Assembly: GCA_951813295.1 (NCBI GenBank)
Contig: CATOTI010000002.1
Span: 806,001-870,000 of the forward strand
Length of the DNA: 64,000 nucleotides
Direction of reading: 5' to 3'
Source: an uncultured Pseudomonadales bacterium
GTDB lineage: Bacteria > Pseudomonadota > Gammaproteobacteria > Pseudomonadales > Azotimanducaceae
Below are positions 8,044 to 16,520 of the stretch, one piece after another. The position numbers were made by a program, and so were the translations under genes. How positions within the stretch are numbered: the stretch's first letter is position 1; every line of letters begins with the position of its first letter. Under the pieces are notes generated by a model. That model made no database searches, was not told the origin of the DNA, and was given only the letters and a program-made list of their open reading frames with translations.

Positions 8044-8997
8044 ATGGAAAGAAAACCTCAACTAGAGAAAAGCGCGCTACACGAACTGCTGCATGGCGTG
8101 CACGGTGAAGAGCCCGTGGGGCTCGAACCAATCGCCGGCGGGTTCTGGTCGTCCGCCTTCACGTACCGGGTCGCGGATGCCCGATTCGTGCTGCGGCTCG
8201 GCCATTCGGACGAGGGCTACCGCATCGACCAGCAAGCTGCCGCGTACGCGATCGACGGGGTACCGATTCCCGAGATAATCGAGATCGGCGCGGTCGATGA
8301 CCTCAAGTTCGCGATCTCCCGGCATCACGTGGGGCATTTCGTCGAGACGCGGCCTGTCGAAGAAGCGGCCGCCGTGGGCGAGAGTCTCGAGGCGTTGTTG
8401 AAGACCCTGCGCCGTGTCAGACCGGATTCGGTCGTCGATTGGTACTCGCCCGCGACGAGTGTTGCGACCTGGGCAGACTGGTTACGCAGGAGCGTCGATC
8501 CGACTCGCGTCAGCTGGCGTGAGGAGCTCGCCCGCCACCGCGATGCGGATGCCGTTTTCCGCGAATGCATACGCCGCATCGACGAAACGCTGCCGCACTG
8601 CCCCGAGCGGCGCGATTGGGTGCACGGCGACCTTCTGCACCAGAACTTACTCGTCGGCGAAGCGGGTCGCGGCGTTACCGGGGTGTTCTCGTGGAAGTGT
8701 TCGGCGCGGGGTGATTTCCTCTACGACGTTGCCTGGTGCACGTTCTGGTCAGCCTGGCACCCCGTGATCGAAGCCGCCGACATGTGGAATCGGATGACGA
8801 GAGTGAGTGAAACGGATGCTCTCGATCTCGACGACGCGCCGATTCGCCACCACTGCTACGAGTTACAGATCGCCGCCTCGCATTTCGGCTGGTACGTCCG
8901 GACGGACGACGCGGAGAACCTCGAACGTGCGGTTGAGCGCGCGGCGATGATACTCAAGCGCGGCCCGCTGCCGATGCCTGCCACTGGTTCGCCGTAG
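8044..8997 (+). CDS. Aminoglycoside phosphotransferase (APH)-fold protein, altered metal-binding site
   Basis: About 317 aa with the APH/choline-kinase fold. Seen: a glycine-rich start IAGGFWSSAF, a VLRLGH strand with an Arg where kinases have the ATP lysine region, and the catalytic loop HGDLLHQN (HGDxxxxN). The following metal-binding motif, usually (I/F)DW, reads VFSWKCSARGDFLYD, so the DFG-type aspartate is replaced by Ser although the downstream GDFLYD block is intact. It may be a pseudokinase or use a different metal arrangement. The frame stays open to an ATG at 7993; 8044 is chosen because the fold begins soon after it, but neither has a good ribosome site. The substrate is unknown and need not be an antibiotic. 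Divergent from the SPFH operon. Confidence 0.72.
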   Translation: MERKPQLEKSALHELLHGVHGEEPVGLEPIAGGFWSSAFTYRVADARFVLRLGHSDEGYRIDQQAAAYAIDGVPIPEIIEIGAVDDLKFAISRHHVGHFVETRPVEEAAAVGESLEALLKTLRRVRPDSVVDWYSPATSVATWADWLRRSVDPTRVSWREELARHRDADAVFRECIRRIDETLPHCPERRDWVHGDLLHQNLLVGEAGRGVTGVFSWKCSARGDFLYDVAWCTFWSAWHPVIEAADMWNRMTRVSETDALDLDDAPIRHHCYELQIAASHFGWYVRTDDAENLERAVERAAMILKRGPLPMPATGSP

Positions 8998-9042
8998 CTT
9001 GGCTACGTAGCCTAGCGGCTCGACGCGATAAGGAGGCTCCCC

Positions 9043-10206
9043 GTGAGCAAGATCAAACGCATCCTCGTGCAGAGCTATCACTACCAGATCGACGACTTCG
9101 GCCCGAACATGGGGACCTACATTCCCGATGTCCCGGCAGCTTTCGACAAATGGGTCGTGACGATCGAAACCGACGACGGAATCTCCGGCAGCTATGCGCC
9201 GCACTTCGGTGCGACCGGCCACGCGCTGGCGCAGGTCAACGCGATGGCGCCGGGACTCATCGGCCAGGATGCCGAGGCTCGGGAGCAGATCTTCGAACGG
9301 TTGAAGATGAACTTCCGGCATTTCGACAAGGTCGGTATCGCCGCGCTCGACACGGCCCTGTGGGATATCGCGGGCAAGAAGTACGGCGCGTCCATCGCAA
9401 CCTTGCTCGGCGGCTATCGCGACAAACTCCCGGTTTACGCGAGCACGACGTCGGGCCAGCGCCGACCCGGCGGGCTCGATAGCCCGGGAAAATACGCCGA
9501 GTTCGCCGCCACGTGTGCCGACCACGGCATCCCGGCGTTCAAGATTCACAGCTTCTTCGACGGCAACGCGAAGACCGAGATCGACATCATGACCGCCGTT
9601 AAGAACCGCGTCGGCGATGACATGAAGCTCATGACCGACCCGGCGTCGTCACTTAAATCGTTCATGGATGCGGTCGAGGTGGGACGCGCCTGCGACGATC
9701 TCGGCTTCTACTGGTACGAGGATCCCTATCGCGACGCCTCATCGAGCGCGGTAGCGCACAAACGCCTGCGCGATTTCATCAAGACGCCCCTCCTGATCGC
9801 TGAACACATCCGTGGCTTCGAGCAAAAAGCCGACTTCGTGCTGGCCGGTGGGACGGACATCATGCACATCGACCCCGAACTCGACGGCGGCATCACGGGC
9901 ACGATGCGCCTCGCCCATTTCTGCGACGCCATCGGCATGGAGGTGCAACTGCACACGGCCGGCCCCATGCACCGCCATTGCATGGCCGCCATCCCGAACA
10001 CGATCTTCTACGAACTCGCGCTCATTAACCCCGATCGCTATTGGAACGCCATGCAGCCGCCCATCTATGCCGATGACTACGGCGACCGGGTCGACTGTGT
10101 CGACAGCGACGGGTGCGTGCCCGTGCCGACGGGCCCCGGGCTCGGTGTCGAATACGACTGGGAGAAAATCAACGCCTGGACGACATCGCAAACCGTTTTC
10201 GAATAG
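9043..10206 (+). CDS. Mandelate racemase/muconate lactonizing (enolase superfamily) enzyme
   Basis: A 387-aa enolase-superfamily protein, second in the window. Seen: the capping domain, then the barrel with KIH (catalytic lysine), metal ligands in the contexts LMTDPAS, WYEDPYR and LIAEHIRG, and a late LHTAGPMHRH histidine. GTG start at 9043 with a strong AAGGAGG six bases upstream. The pattern is close to acid-sugar dehydratases of this superfamily, but no substrate can be assigned. It is the first of a set with a reductase (opposite strand, 8 bp after) and an HpaI-type aldolase at 10960, which would fit dehydration to a 2-keto-3-deoxy acid and retro-aldol cleavage; this pathway is inferred. 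Confidence 0.9.
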   Translation: MSKIKRILVQSYHYQIDDFGPNMGTYIPDVPAAFDKWVVTIETDDGISGSYAPHFGATGHALAQVNAMAPGLIGQDAEAREQIFERLKMNFRHFDKVGIAALDTALWDIAGKKYGASIATLLGGYRDKLPVYASTTSGQRRPGGLDSPGKYAEFAATCADHGIPAFKIHSFFDGNAKTEIDIMTAVKNRVGDDMKLMTDPASSLKSFMDAVEVGRACDDLGFYWYEDPYRDASSSAVAHKRLRDFIKTPLLIAEHIRGFEQKADFVLAGGTDIMHIDPELDGGITGTMRLAHFCDAIGMEVQLHTAGPMHRHCMAAIPNTIFYELALINPDRYWNAMQPPIYADDYGDRVDCVDSDGCVPVPTGPGLGVEYDWEKINAWTTSQTVFE

Positions 10207-10213
10207 CGCACCC

Positions 10214-10843
10214 CTAGAGCGCATCCAGCGCGTTATCGATTGGCACGTCGCCGTCGAGCAGGCTGAAGGTCTTGCCGATCGTGTTGGGGCGGTCGAGGCA
10301 CGCAACGAGGACGGCCGCGAGGTTCTCTCGTGACGTATCGCCGCGACCGTGGAGCCCGGTCGAGACGGCGACGCGTTCGGTTGCTTCGACGTCGGTGAGT
10401 CGACCGGGGCAGACAATCGAGTAGTCGAGGTCGGTTTCACGCAGGTGATTGTCGGCGTGCGCTTTCGCCTTATGGTAGTGCGCGATGGGCGAGGTGCTGT
10501 TCACGTCGTTATTGATCGAGCTCAGCATGATGTAACGCGGAACACCGGCGACCGATGCCGCGACCATCGTCCGAATCGCGCCGATGTGATCGACGAGCAC
10601 CGTCTTGTCCTTGCCAGTGTGCCCGCCCGACCCAGCGGCGAAGATCACCGCGTCGACACCATTCAACGCGTGATCGACTGGGTACTCGAGGTCCGCAAAA
10701 ACTGTCGGCACACCCAGGGCATCGAATTTCGCTCGATGGCCGACATCCCGGATCATCGCGACCGGGTCGTGCGCCGAATCGACCAATCGCCTGACGACGC
10801 GCGTCGCCGTGTTTCCGTTTGCACCAACGATCAATACCTTCAC
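10214..10843 (-). CDS. Atypical SDR/NmrA-like NAD(P)-binding protein
   Basis: About 209 aa, Rossmann-fold NAD(P)-binding protein of the SDR_a5-like group. Seen: the N-terminal strand and glycine motif VLIVGANGNTATRVVRRL, the DAVIFAAGSGG strand, and HYHKAKAHADNHLRETDLDYSIVCPG, which is the conserved helix and CPG loop of the family. The frame has an upstream ATG (10903), but a GTG at 10843 placed after GGGAGGG starts exactly at the first beta-strand and is preferred. It faces the enolase-family gene (convergent, 8 bp) and is divergent from the aldolase gene. Reductase or regulatory sensor role is uncertain. Confidence 0.85.
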   Translation of the reverse strand: MKVLIVGANGNTATRVVRRLVDSAHDPVAMIRDVGHRAKFDALGVPTVFADLEYPVDHALNGVDAVIFAAGSGGHTGKDKTVLVDHIGAIRTMVAASVAGVPRYIMLSSINNDVNSTSPIAHYHKAKAHADNHLRETDLDYSIVCPGRLTDVEATERVAVSTGLHGRGDTSRENLAAVLVACLDRPNTIGKTFSLLDGDVPIDNALDAL

Positions 10844-10959
10844 GAAGAAATCCCTCCCATTCAAAAACCCGAAAAAGCCAGGCGCAGCCACGCCAGCCCG
10901 CACGCTCCCGTTCTACACTCATCTACACTTGATCACCCGCAAACAAACGAGGCTCTCTG

Positions 10960-11721
10960 ATGGAACTGCGCGTCAATCGTGTCAAAGCAAAGCTGGAACG
11001 CGGCGAGTGCGCCTTCGTTGCCGGGACCTTCACGCATGCCGACGACATCGACGCGTTCGGTCCGAACGGCTTCGACGGCATCTGGCTCGAAGGCGAACAC
11101 GGTCCGGTCGACGCGGCTGATCTCGGCAACCTGACCCGCGCGTGCGACATCTGGGGGATGAGTTCGATCGTGCGCGTGAACAAAAACGACCAGGGGCTGA
11201 TCTATCGAACCCTCGATCGCGGCGCACAGGGCATCATCGTGCCGCACGTGGATTCGAAACCCGAAGCCGAGAACGTCGTCGCGGGCGGTAAGTTCCCGCC
11301 GCTCGGCAAACGCGGCCTGTTCACCAGCCGGCAAGGATTCGGCGTACCCGATTATCTCGACCAAGCGAACGACCAAACGCTACTCGTGGCACTAATCGAG
11401 GACATCCTCGCCTGGGAGAATCTCGACGAGATCCTGACCGTCGAAGGCATCGGTGTGTTCTTCGTGGCACCTTCCGATTTCGCCGCTTCGATGGGCCATC
11501 TCGGCAATCCGGGTCATCCCGATGTGCGCGCCAAGATCGAAGATGCGCTGAGTCGCATCGTCGCCGCCGGAAAAACGGCCGGCACCCTCGCCGCGAACGA
11601 GAACGTCGAGCATTTTGCCTCGATGGGCGTGCGTTTCTTCTTTACGGCCACATCACCCTGGATCGCGGCCGGCGCGAGAAGCTTCATCGAACACGCGCAC
11701 GCGGGCTTCAAACGGGCCTAA
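10960..11721 (+). CDS. HpcH/HpaI family aldolase
   Basis: A 253-aa class II (metal-dependent) aldolase of the HpcH/HpaI family, which cleaves 4-hydroxy-2-oxo acids to pyruvate and an aldehyde. Seen: GIWLEGEHGPVD with the catalytic His, SIVRVNKND with the Arg, the FPPLGKRG loop, a metal-ligand Glu in ALIED, and the Asp in VAPSDFAASMG. The Gln usually two before the Glu is not present, so details of catalysis may differ. Length matches the family (250-270 aa). It lies downstream of an enolase-superfamily dehydratase, suggesting a sugar-acid route. ATG start with a GAGG upstream. Confidence 0.88.
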   Translation: MELRVNRVKAKLERGECAFVAGTFTHADDIDAFGPNGFDGIWLEGEHGPVDAADLGNLTRACDIWGMSSIVRVNKNDQGLIYRTLDRGAQGIIVPHVDSKPEAENVVAGGKFPPLGKRGLFTSRQGFGVPDYLDQANDQTLLVALIEDILAWENLDEILTVEGIGVFFVAPSDFAASMGHLGNPGHPDVRAKIEDALSRIVAAGKTAGTLAANENVEHFASMGVRFFFTATSPWIAAGARSFIEHAHAGFKRA

Positions 11722-11728
11722 TCGGGCG

Positions 11729-13762
11729 ATGCGACCGCGACGGCGACTTGGGTGGTCTGCACCACTGTTCGTGGTGCTCACCATCGGCCTCGGATCGACG
11801 GCGAGCGAGCTAACGGACCCAGCCGATGATCCTGTCACGGCAACGAACGAAATCCGCACACTCCTCGAAGCCAATTGCTATGCCTGCCACGGACCGGCGA
11901 CACAGACCGCCGGCGTTGATTTCGAGTCATTGATTGCGGCGCAACCACTCGTCAAGAACCGTGAAACGTGGGCGCGAGTCCGGGGTGCGTTGTCCGTCGG
12001 CAAGATGCCGCCGCCCGAAGCACCGCAACCGCCACCTCACGATCGCACCCGGTTGATCGAACTCCTCGATACCGAGGTGTTCGCATTCGACTACTCGACG
12101 CTACCGCCCGACCCCGGCTTCGAGCGGATGCGGCGTCTGACCCACCGCCAGTTCGATTTCACGATCCGAGATCTTTTCGGGATCGAGATCGAAGTCACGG
12201 ATCGATTCCCCGGTGAACTCACCGGCGCGACCGGTTTCGACAACTCGTCCAACACCCTCTTCCTCCAGCCCGCGCTGATGGAGCGCTACATCGCGGCGTC
12301 ACAACGAATCGTCGAAATCCTCTTTCCGCTCGAGCGGACCACCGCGGATCATGACCGTGCCTACCGTTCGCTCTTCATCGCCAAACCCAACGCGACGACG
12401 ACCGCACGATCGGCAGCGGCCGAGGTACTGGATCGGTTTCTGCTGCGCGCCTACCGGCGCCCGCCCAGCCCTCGCGAACGACAAACCGCGCTCGAGCTTT
12501 TTGCCTCGGCTTTTCAGCGCACCGAGTCTTTCGAGGCGGGCATCAAACACGTCGTCCAGGCCGTTCTGATCTCGCCTAAATTTCTCATGCGCTACGAACG
12601 TGCACCCGAGCGCTCCGAGCCCTTTCGAATCGACGCGTGGGAGTTGGCCTCGCGCGTGTCCTATTTCCTCTTCTCGTCGATGCCCGATGAGGAACTGTTT
12701 CAGCTCGCCGAATCGGGTCGCCTGCTCGATGAGGGCGTTCTCGACGGTCAGATCGAGCGCATGCTCGCCGATCCTAAAGCGGACACGTTGGGCGATGTTT
12801 TTGCGGCGCAATGGCTCGGCTTCGAACACGTCGGTACACGCATTCGGCTCGATCCGATCGATTTTCCCTGGTGCACCGATTCGCTGATGGACGCCATGCG
12901 AGCCGAGACTTCGCTCTTCTTTCTCTCACTGGTCCGCGGTAATCACCCGATCGAACGTCTCCTCGACGCCGACTACACCTTCATGAACGAAGAGCTCGCG
13001 ACGACACTCTACGGTCGCGATGACGTCGCAGGCGCGGCGATGCGACGGGTGACGCTCACTGATCCACACCGTGGCGGGCTTCTGAGCCAGCCGAGCATCC
13101 TCGCGCTCACGTCGAACTACTCCGAAACGAGCCCCGTGAAGCGCGGTACGTACGTGCTCGACACAATCCTCGGCACGCCACCGCCGGAACCACCACCGAA
13201 CGCAGCCGTTCTTTCGGACGAAGTCGCCGAAATGGAAAACATGAGCTTTCGCGAGAAACTCGAAATGCACTCGCGCCACGAGTTTTGCCGCGGCTGTCAC
13301 AGCCGCATCGATCCCATCGGTTTCAGCCTCGAGAACTTCGACTTCTTCGGCCGCTGGCGAGAGGCCTACGCCTTCCGTGAACGCGTCGACACCGCCGAGG
13401 AAGCGGACGAAACCATCGAATTCGAAACGGAGACAAGCCCCGAACCCATCGTCATTCACCTCAAAAACATCGAACGACCGATCATGAACGAAGGCGCATT
13501 ACCGGACGGCGGGTCGTTCGTCGGACCGGCCGGACTCACACAAGCGATCCTGAGCGAACGACGCGACGCACTCGTGCGGCAAGTCGTCACCAAACTGTAC
13601 GCGTACGCCCTCGGCCGCCAGCTCGAGTACTACGACGAGCCGGCCATTCGGCAAACAATGCGCGAAATCGAGGCTTCGGGTTATCGTTTCGGACCGTTGA
13701 TCCGCTCGATCGCGCGGAGCTTCCCATTCCAGTACAAACAGAACCCCGAACCGGCCCCATGA
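11729..13762 (+). CDS. Secreted DUF1587/DUF1592/DUF1588/DUF1585 protein with cytochrome c-like CxxCH motifs
   Basis: A 677-aa exported protein. After a basic n-region and hydrophobic signal segment (ending near TASEL) comes a CYACH motif (CxxCH, covalent haem c site) in a planctomycete-type cytochrome region. Then follow DUF1587 (MRRLTHRQFDFTIRDLFG), DUF1595 (RFLLRAYRRPPSPRE), DUF1592 (ASRVSYFLFSSMPDEEL), DUF1588 with a second CRGCH motif near IDPIGFSLENFD, and DUF1585 (RQVVTKLYAYALGRQLEY). The ATG at 11729 is used; the longer frame overlaps the aldolase gene. It overlaps the DUF1552 gene by ATGA, the standard partner. The biochemical function of the pair is not established; periplasmic redox processing of a polymer is a common guess. 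Confidence 0.9.
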   Translation: MRPRRRLGWSAPLFVVLTIGLGSTASELTDPADDPVTATNEIRTLLEANCYACHGPATQTAGVDFESLIAAQPLVKNRETWARVRGALSVGKMPPPEAPQPPPHDRTRLIELLDTEVFAFDYSTLPPDPGFERMRRLTHRQFDFTIRDLFGIEIEVTDRFPGELTGATGFDNSSNTLFLQPALMERYIAASQRIVEILFPLERTTADHDRAYRSLFIAKPNATTTARSAAAEVLDRFLLRAYRRPPSPRERQTALELFASAFQRTESFEAGIKHVVQAVLISPKFLMRYERAPERSEPFRIDAWELASRVSYFLFSSMPDEELFQLAESGRLLDEGVLDGQIERMLADPKADTLGDVFAAQWLGFEHVGTRIRLDPIDFPWCTDSLMDAMRAETSLFFLSLVRGNHPIERLLDADYTFMNEELATTLYGRDDVAGAAMRRVTLTDPHRGGLLSQPSILALTSNYSETSPVKRGTYVLDTILGTPPPEPPPNAAVLSDEVAEMENMSFREKLEMHSRHEFCRGCHSRIDPIGFSLENFDFFGRWREAYAFRERVDTAEEADETIEFETETSPEPIVIHLKNIERPIMNEGALPDGGSFVGPAGLTQAILSERRDALVRQVVTKLYAYALGRQLEYYDEPAIRQTMREIEASGYRFGPLIRSIARSFPFQYKQNPEPAP

Positions 13763-15117
13763 CGAAACCAGTTGGCGTTTCCCGTCGCCGCTTCCTGAGC
13801 CGAACACTTCGCGGTGCACTCGGCGGCGTCGCAACGGCGATCGCACTACCGCAACTCGAGTCGTTCGCGGCCACGGGCGCCGGACGAATCAACCGCCTCG
13901 CGTATATTTACTTCCCGAACGGCATTCCGCGCGGTATCTGGCATCCGGAAACAGCCTGGTTCACGAACGACATCGCCAACCTCAACGAATGGATGTCACC
14001 TCTCGAGCCGTTCAAGCGCGAGATCACGATCCCGACCAACATCTGGACGCCGAAAGGCAACGGCCACGTCAAGGGGCCACCGACCTGGCTCACCGGCGCC
14101 GACTACGATCCGCGCGCCATCGATGCGGGAGGTGTTTCGGTCGATCAGGTCGTCGCGCGGCATCTGGCCGGCCAGACACTCTTACCATCGTTGGAGCTAT
14201 CGACCCAGGGCGAAGGCTATTTCTCCAACTCGCTGCCTCGAAACTCGATCTCATGGTCGACGTCGGATCGACCCATGGCACGCGAGATCGAACCACGAAC
14301 CGTATTCGATCGGCTGTTCAGCACGTCGTCGAGCACGCTGGCCGAGCGATCGATCATGGATGCGGTGCTCGACGAAGCTCGCGACCTCGCGGCAACGATC
14401 GGCAGTGCCGACCGGCAGCGGCTGGATGAGTACTTCGAGTCCATTCGCGCGCTCGAACGGCGCATCGATTTCGCCGAACGCCGCTCGACCGAACTCCGCG
14501 CGGACGGTGAGCCAACGAACACGCTCCAACCTCCCGCACCCGGGATTCCCGACGACCACGAAGCATACGTTCGGCTGATGCTCGATCTCATGGTCGCCGC
14601 CTTCCAGTCGGACGCGACCCGCGTCGCGACCTTCATGCTCGATCACGGCCAGTCGAACCGCTATTTCAATTTCATTCCGGGCGTGCGCGGCACGTGGCAT
14701 GCGTTGTCGCACTACAAAAACGCGTCGGGCATGACCGAGGACGACGACGGCACCACGTCATGGGAATCGGTCGAGCAGAAGCGCGACATGTACGCCGAAG
14801 TCGTGCGCTGGCATCACCGCCAGATAGCCTACCTGCTCGGTCGGATGCACCTGATCGTCGAACCGAACGGCGCGACATTGCTCGACAACAGTATGCTGGT
14901 CGTCGGATCCGCGCTCGGTGACGGCAACGAGCACGACGCGAACGATCTACCGATACTCATCGCCGGCCGCGGTGCCGGAAGCCTCGCGCCGGGTAAGCAG
15001 ATCGAAAACGCGCAACCCACCGACTTCGCGCGAATCCATCTCGCGCTCATGCACAGGATGGGCATACCAGCGAAACGATTTGGGGAGGCGACGGAGCCGC
15101 TCGACGCGATCGGCTAG
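13759..15117 (+). CDS. DUF1552 family protein with Tat signal
   Basis: A 452-aa protein of DUF1552, always found beside DUF1592-type proteins. The N-terminus SRRRFLSRTLRG followed by a hydrophobic stretch and AATG is a twin-arginine (Tat) signal, so it is exported folded. Seen inside: YIYFPNGIPRGIWHP, HVKGPPTWL, the long helix with ALERRIDFAERRSTELR, LDLMVAAFQSDATRVATFMLDHG and a C-terminal VVGSALGDGNEHD block, matching the family and resembling sulfatase-like DUF1501 folds. Start overlaps the previous stop (ATGA), so translational coupling is likely. Function unknown. Its stop overlaps the end of a small opposite-strand ORF by 4 bp. Confidence 0.9.
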   Translation: MTKPVGVSRRRFLSRTLRGALGGVATAIALPQLESFAATGAGRINRLAYIYFPNGIPRGIWHPETAWFTNDIANLNEWMSPLEPFKREITIPTNIWTPKGNGHVKGPPTWLTGADYDPRAIDAGGVSVDQVVARHLAGQTLLPSLELSTQGEGYFSNSLPRNSISWSTSDRPMAREIEPRTVFDRLFSTSSSTLAERSIMDAVLDEARDLAATIGSADRQRLDEYFESIRALERRIDFAERRSTELRADGEPTNTLQPPAPGIPDDHEAYVRLMLDLMVAAFQSDATRVATFMLDHGQSNRYFNFIPGVRGTWHALSHYKNASGMTEDDDGTTSWESVEQKRDMYAEVVRWHHRQIAYLLGRMHLIVEPNGATLLDNSMLVVGSALGDGNEHDANDLPILIAGRGAGSLAPGKQIENAQPTDFARIHLALMHRMGIPAKRFGEATEPLDAIG

Positions 15118-15332
15118 CCGGGGCTTCGTGGACGATGCAGTCGGGTCGCGAACGACGCACAGCGGGGTTCGCGCACAGAACGAATGGCGAACGGAAGCAG
15201 CGCGATCCAAGGTGCCGAAAACACAAACGCACCGACAACGGCCAGCGGCAGTAGGGTCATGGTGATCCCCGCTCCGATGGCAATGTCTGCGGTGCGCTCA
15301 TCGAGCGCTTCTGCTCGTTCGAAACCGTTCAT
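15114..15332 (-). CDS. Possible small two-helix membrane protein
   Basis: A 72-aa ORF starting MNGFERAEAL, with a hydrophobic core of about 35 residues (from IAIGAGITM to LLPFAI) that could form two transmembrane helices, and a basic arginine-rich tail. It fills most of the roughly 300-bp gap between the DUF1552 gene and the nucleotidyltransferase gene. No good Shine-Dalgarno is visible and I recognise no family, so it could be chance. Apart from it, the gap 15118-15421 shows nothing clear. Confidence 0.35.
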   Translation of the reverse strand: MNGFERAEALDERTADIAIGAGITMTLLPLAVVGAFVFSAPWIALLPFAIRSVREPRCASFATRLHRPRSPG

Positions 15333-15421
15333 CGTGGAATTTGCGCCAGCTGGCCCGATATCAAACACGTTCCTTTCACCTACCACAAGCGGCGATTCGC
15401 GCAGAAACCGAGGCCTTGGCG

Positions 15422-16027
15422 GTGGCCGATGAGCACACCAAACCGTGGCGACCACTGAACCTCGAGGAGATGCGGGCCGTCTTCGAATGGGCGCCGTTTC
15501 GATGGTGCATCGCCGGCGGTCATGCGATCGATCTCGCCATCGGTAGACCTACCCGAGCACATACGGATACGGACGTCCTGGTCGCCCATCGCGAGCACGC
15601 CCGCGTACGCCGCTGGTTGCAGGGCTGGGACTGCTGGCAAGCTGATCCACCAGGTCATCTGCGTGTCTGGGGAAGCGCTCAACCGCTGGCATCCCACGTG
15701 CACGACGTCTGGTGCCGTTCGAATCAGTTCGATCAGTGGCGATTCCAGCTCATGTTCGACGGCGGTGACGAAGCGGATTGGATTTCCCGCCGCAGTCCAC
15801 GGATTCGGGCGCCATGGCCATGGATCATCGAGACCACGGCCGACGGTATGCCGTTCCTCGCACCGCATGTGCAGCTCTTCTACAAAGCGAAGTCGCCGCG
15901 CCCCAAGGATCAGGCCGACTTCGAAAACGTTATCGCAAGCGGCGTCTCATTCGATCGCGCGTGGCTTAGCGATGTGATCGAGCGGTGTTACGGTCGGGGG
16001 CACCCCTGGATCGATTCGCTCGACTGA
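15422..16027 (+). CDS. Nucleotidyltransferase of the aminoglycoside adenylyltransferase-like family
   Basis: About 201 aa. Seen: CIAGGHAIDLAIGRPTR followed by HTDTDVLV, the GG...D..GR.TR.H.D.DV pattern of the aminoglycoside-2''-adenylyltransferase-like (MazG/NTase superfamily) proteins, where the Asp pair binds metal. Later LFYKAKSPRPKDQADFENV matches the family's C-terminal lysine block. The GTG at 15422 places the motif about 35 residues in and follows a GAGG; longer starts to 15341 are possible. No partner gene indicates a toxin-antitoxin role. The true substrate is unknown; antibiotic modification should not be assumed. Confidence 0.7.
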   Translation: MADEHTKPWRPLNLEEMRAVFEWAPFRWCIAGGHAIDLAIGRPTRAHTDTDVLVAHREHARVRRWLQGWDCWQADPPGHLRVWGSAQPLASHVHDVWCRSNQFDQWRFQLMFDGGDEADWISRRSPRIRAPWPWIIETTADGMPFLAPHVQLFYKAKSPRPKDQADFENVIASGVSFDRAWLSDVIERCYGRGHPWIDSLD

Positions 16028-16091
16028 ACGTGCCGGCCCGGGCGCGGCCAGCGCCTTTAAGCGACACGACCAATCATTAAGGAGGACGCAA

Positions 16092-16520
16092 ATGGCCGAC
16101 ACGAACGGCGTCAACGAAATGGTCCCGTTCCTCATGGTGGCGAACATGAAGGACGCACTGCGTTTCTACACTGAAGGCTTGGGATTCGAGATCGAGCAAA
16201 AGTGGGAGCCGGACGGCGACATTCGTTGGTGTCAGATCCGCCTTGGGGGATGCCGACTGATGCTGCAGGAACACCGACAGCACGCCGGGAACCCCGACAA
16301 AGGCATGGGTGTCGTGCTCTGCATTTACTGCGACGACGCGCTCGCACTATATGACGCTTTTACTGTACGTGGGATCGAGCCCGAGGAGCCTTACGTCGGC
16401 AACCGACTCTGGGTCACCCGGGTCGTCGACCCAGACGGTTACAAGATCGACTTCGAGAGCCCGACCGACGTCGCCGAGGAGACAAAACTCTCCGAGTGGC
16501 GCACGTCAGAAAGCAGCTAA
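16092..16520 (+). CDS. VOC (glyoxalase/bleomycin-resistance) family protein
   Basis: A 142-aa single-module vicinal oxygen chelate protein. Seen: NEMVPFLMVANMKDALRFYTEGLGF opening, a middle CIYCDDALALYDAF strand-helix, and the closing RVVDPDGYKIDFESPT, which supplies the usual Glu/Asp metal position. Strong AAGGAGGA before the ATG. Such proteins are lyases, dioxygenases or binding proteins, and the role here is not identifiable. Its end overlaps the convergent MFS gene by 4 bp. Confidence 0.88.
   Translation: MADTNGVNEMVPFLMVANMKDALRFYTEGLGFEIEQKWEPDGDIRWCQIRLGGCRLMLQEHRQHAGNPDKGMGVVLCIYCDDALALYDAFTVRGIEPEEPYVGNRLWVTRVVDPDGYKIDFESPTDVAEETKLSEWRTSESS

Noticed and set aside
9001-9012. GGCTACGTAGCC palindrome after the APH-like gene
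   Set aside because: Too short, no T-tract, no recurrence seen in the window.
9739-10440. Minus-strand ORF of 233 aa antisense to the second enolase gene
   Set aside because: Shadow frame without family motif.
8044-16027. APH-like and nucleotidyltransferase genes as antibiotic-resistance genes
   Set aside because: Only fold-level similarity; the kinase-like one lacks a metal ligand and no resistance context or mobile element is present.
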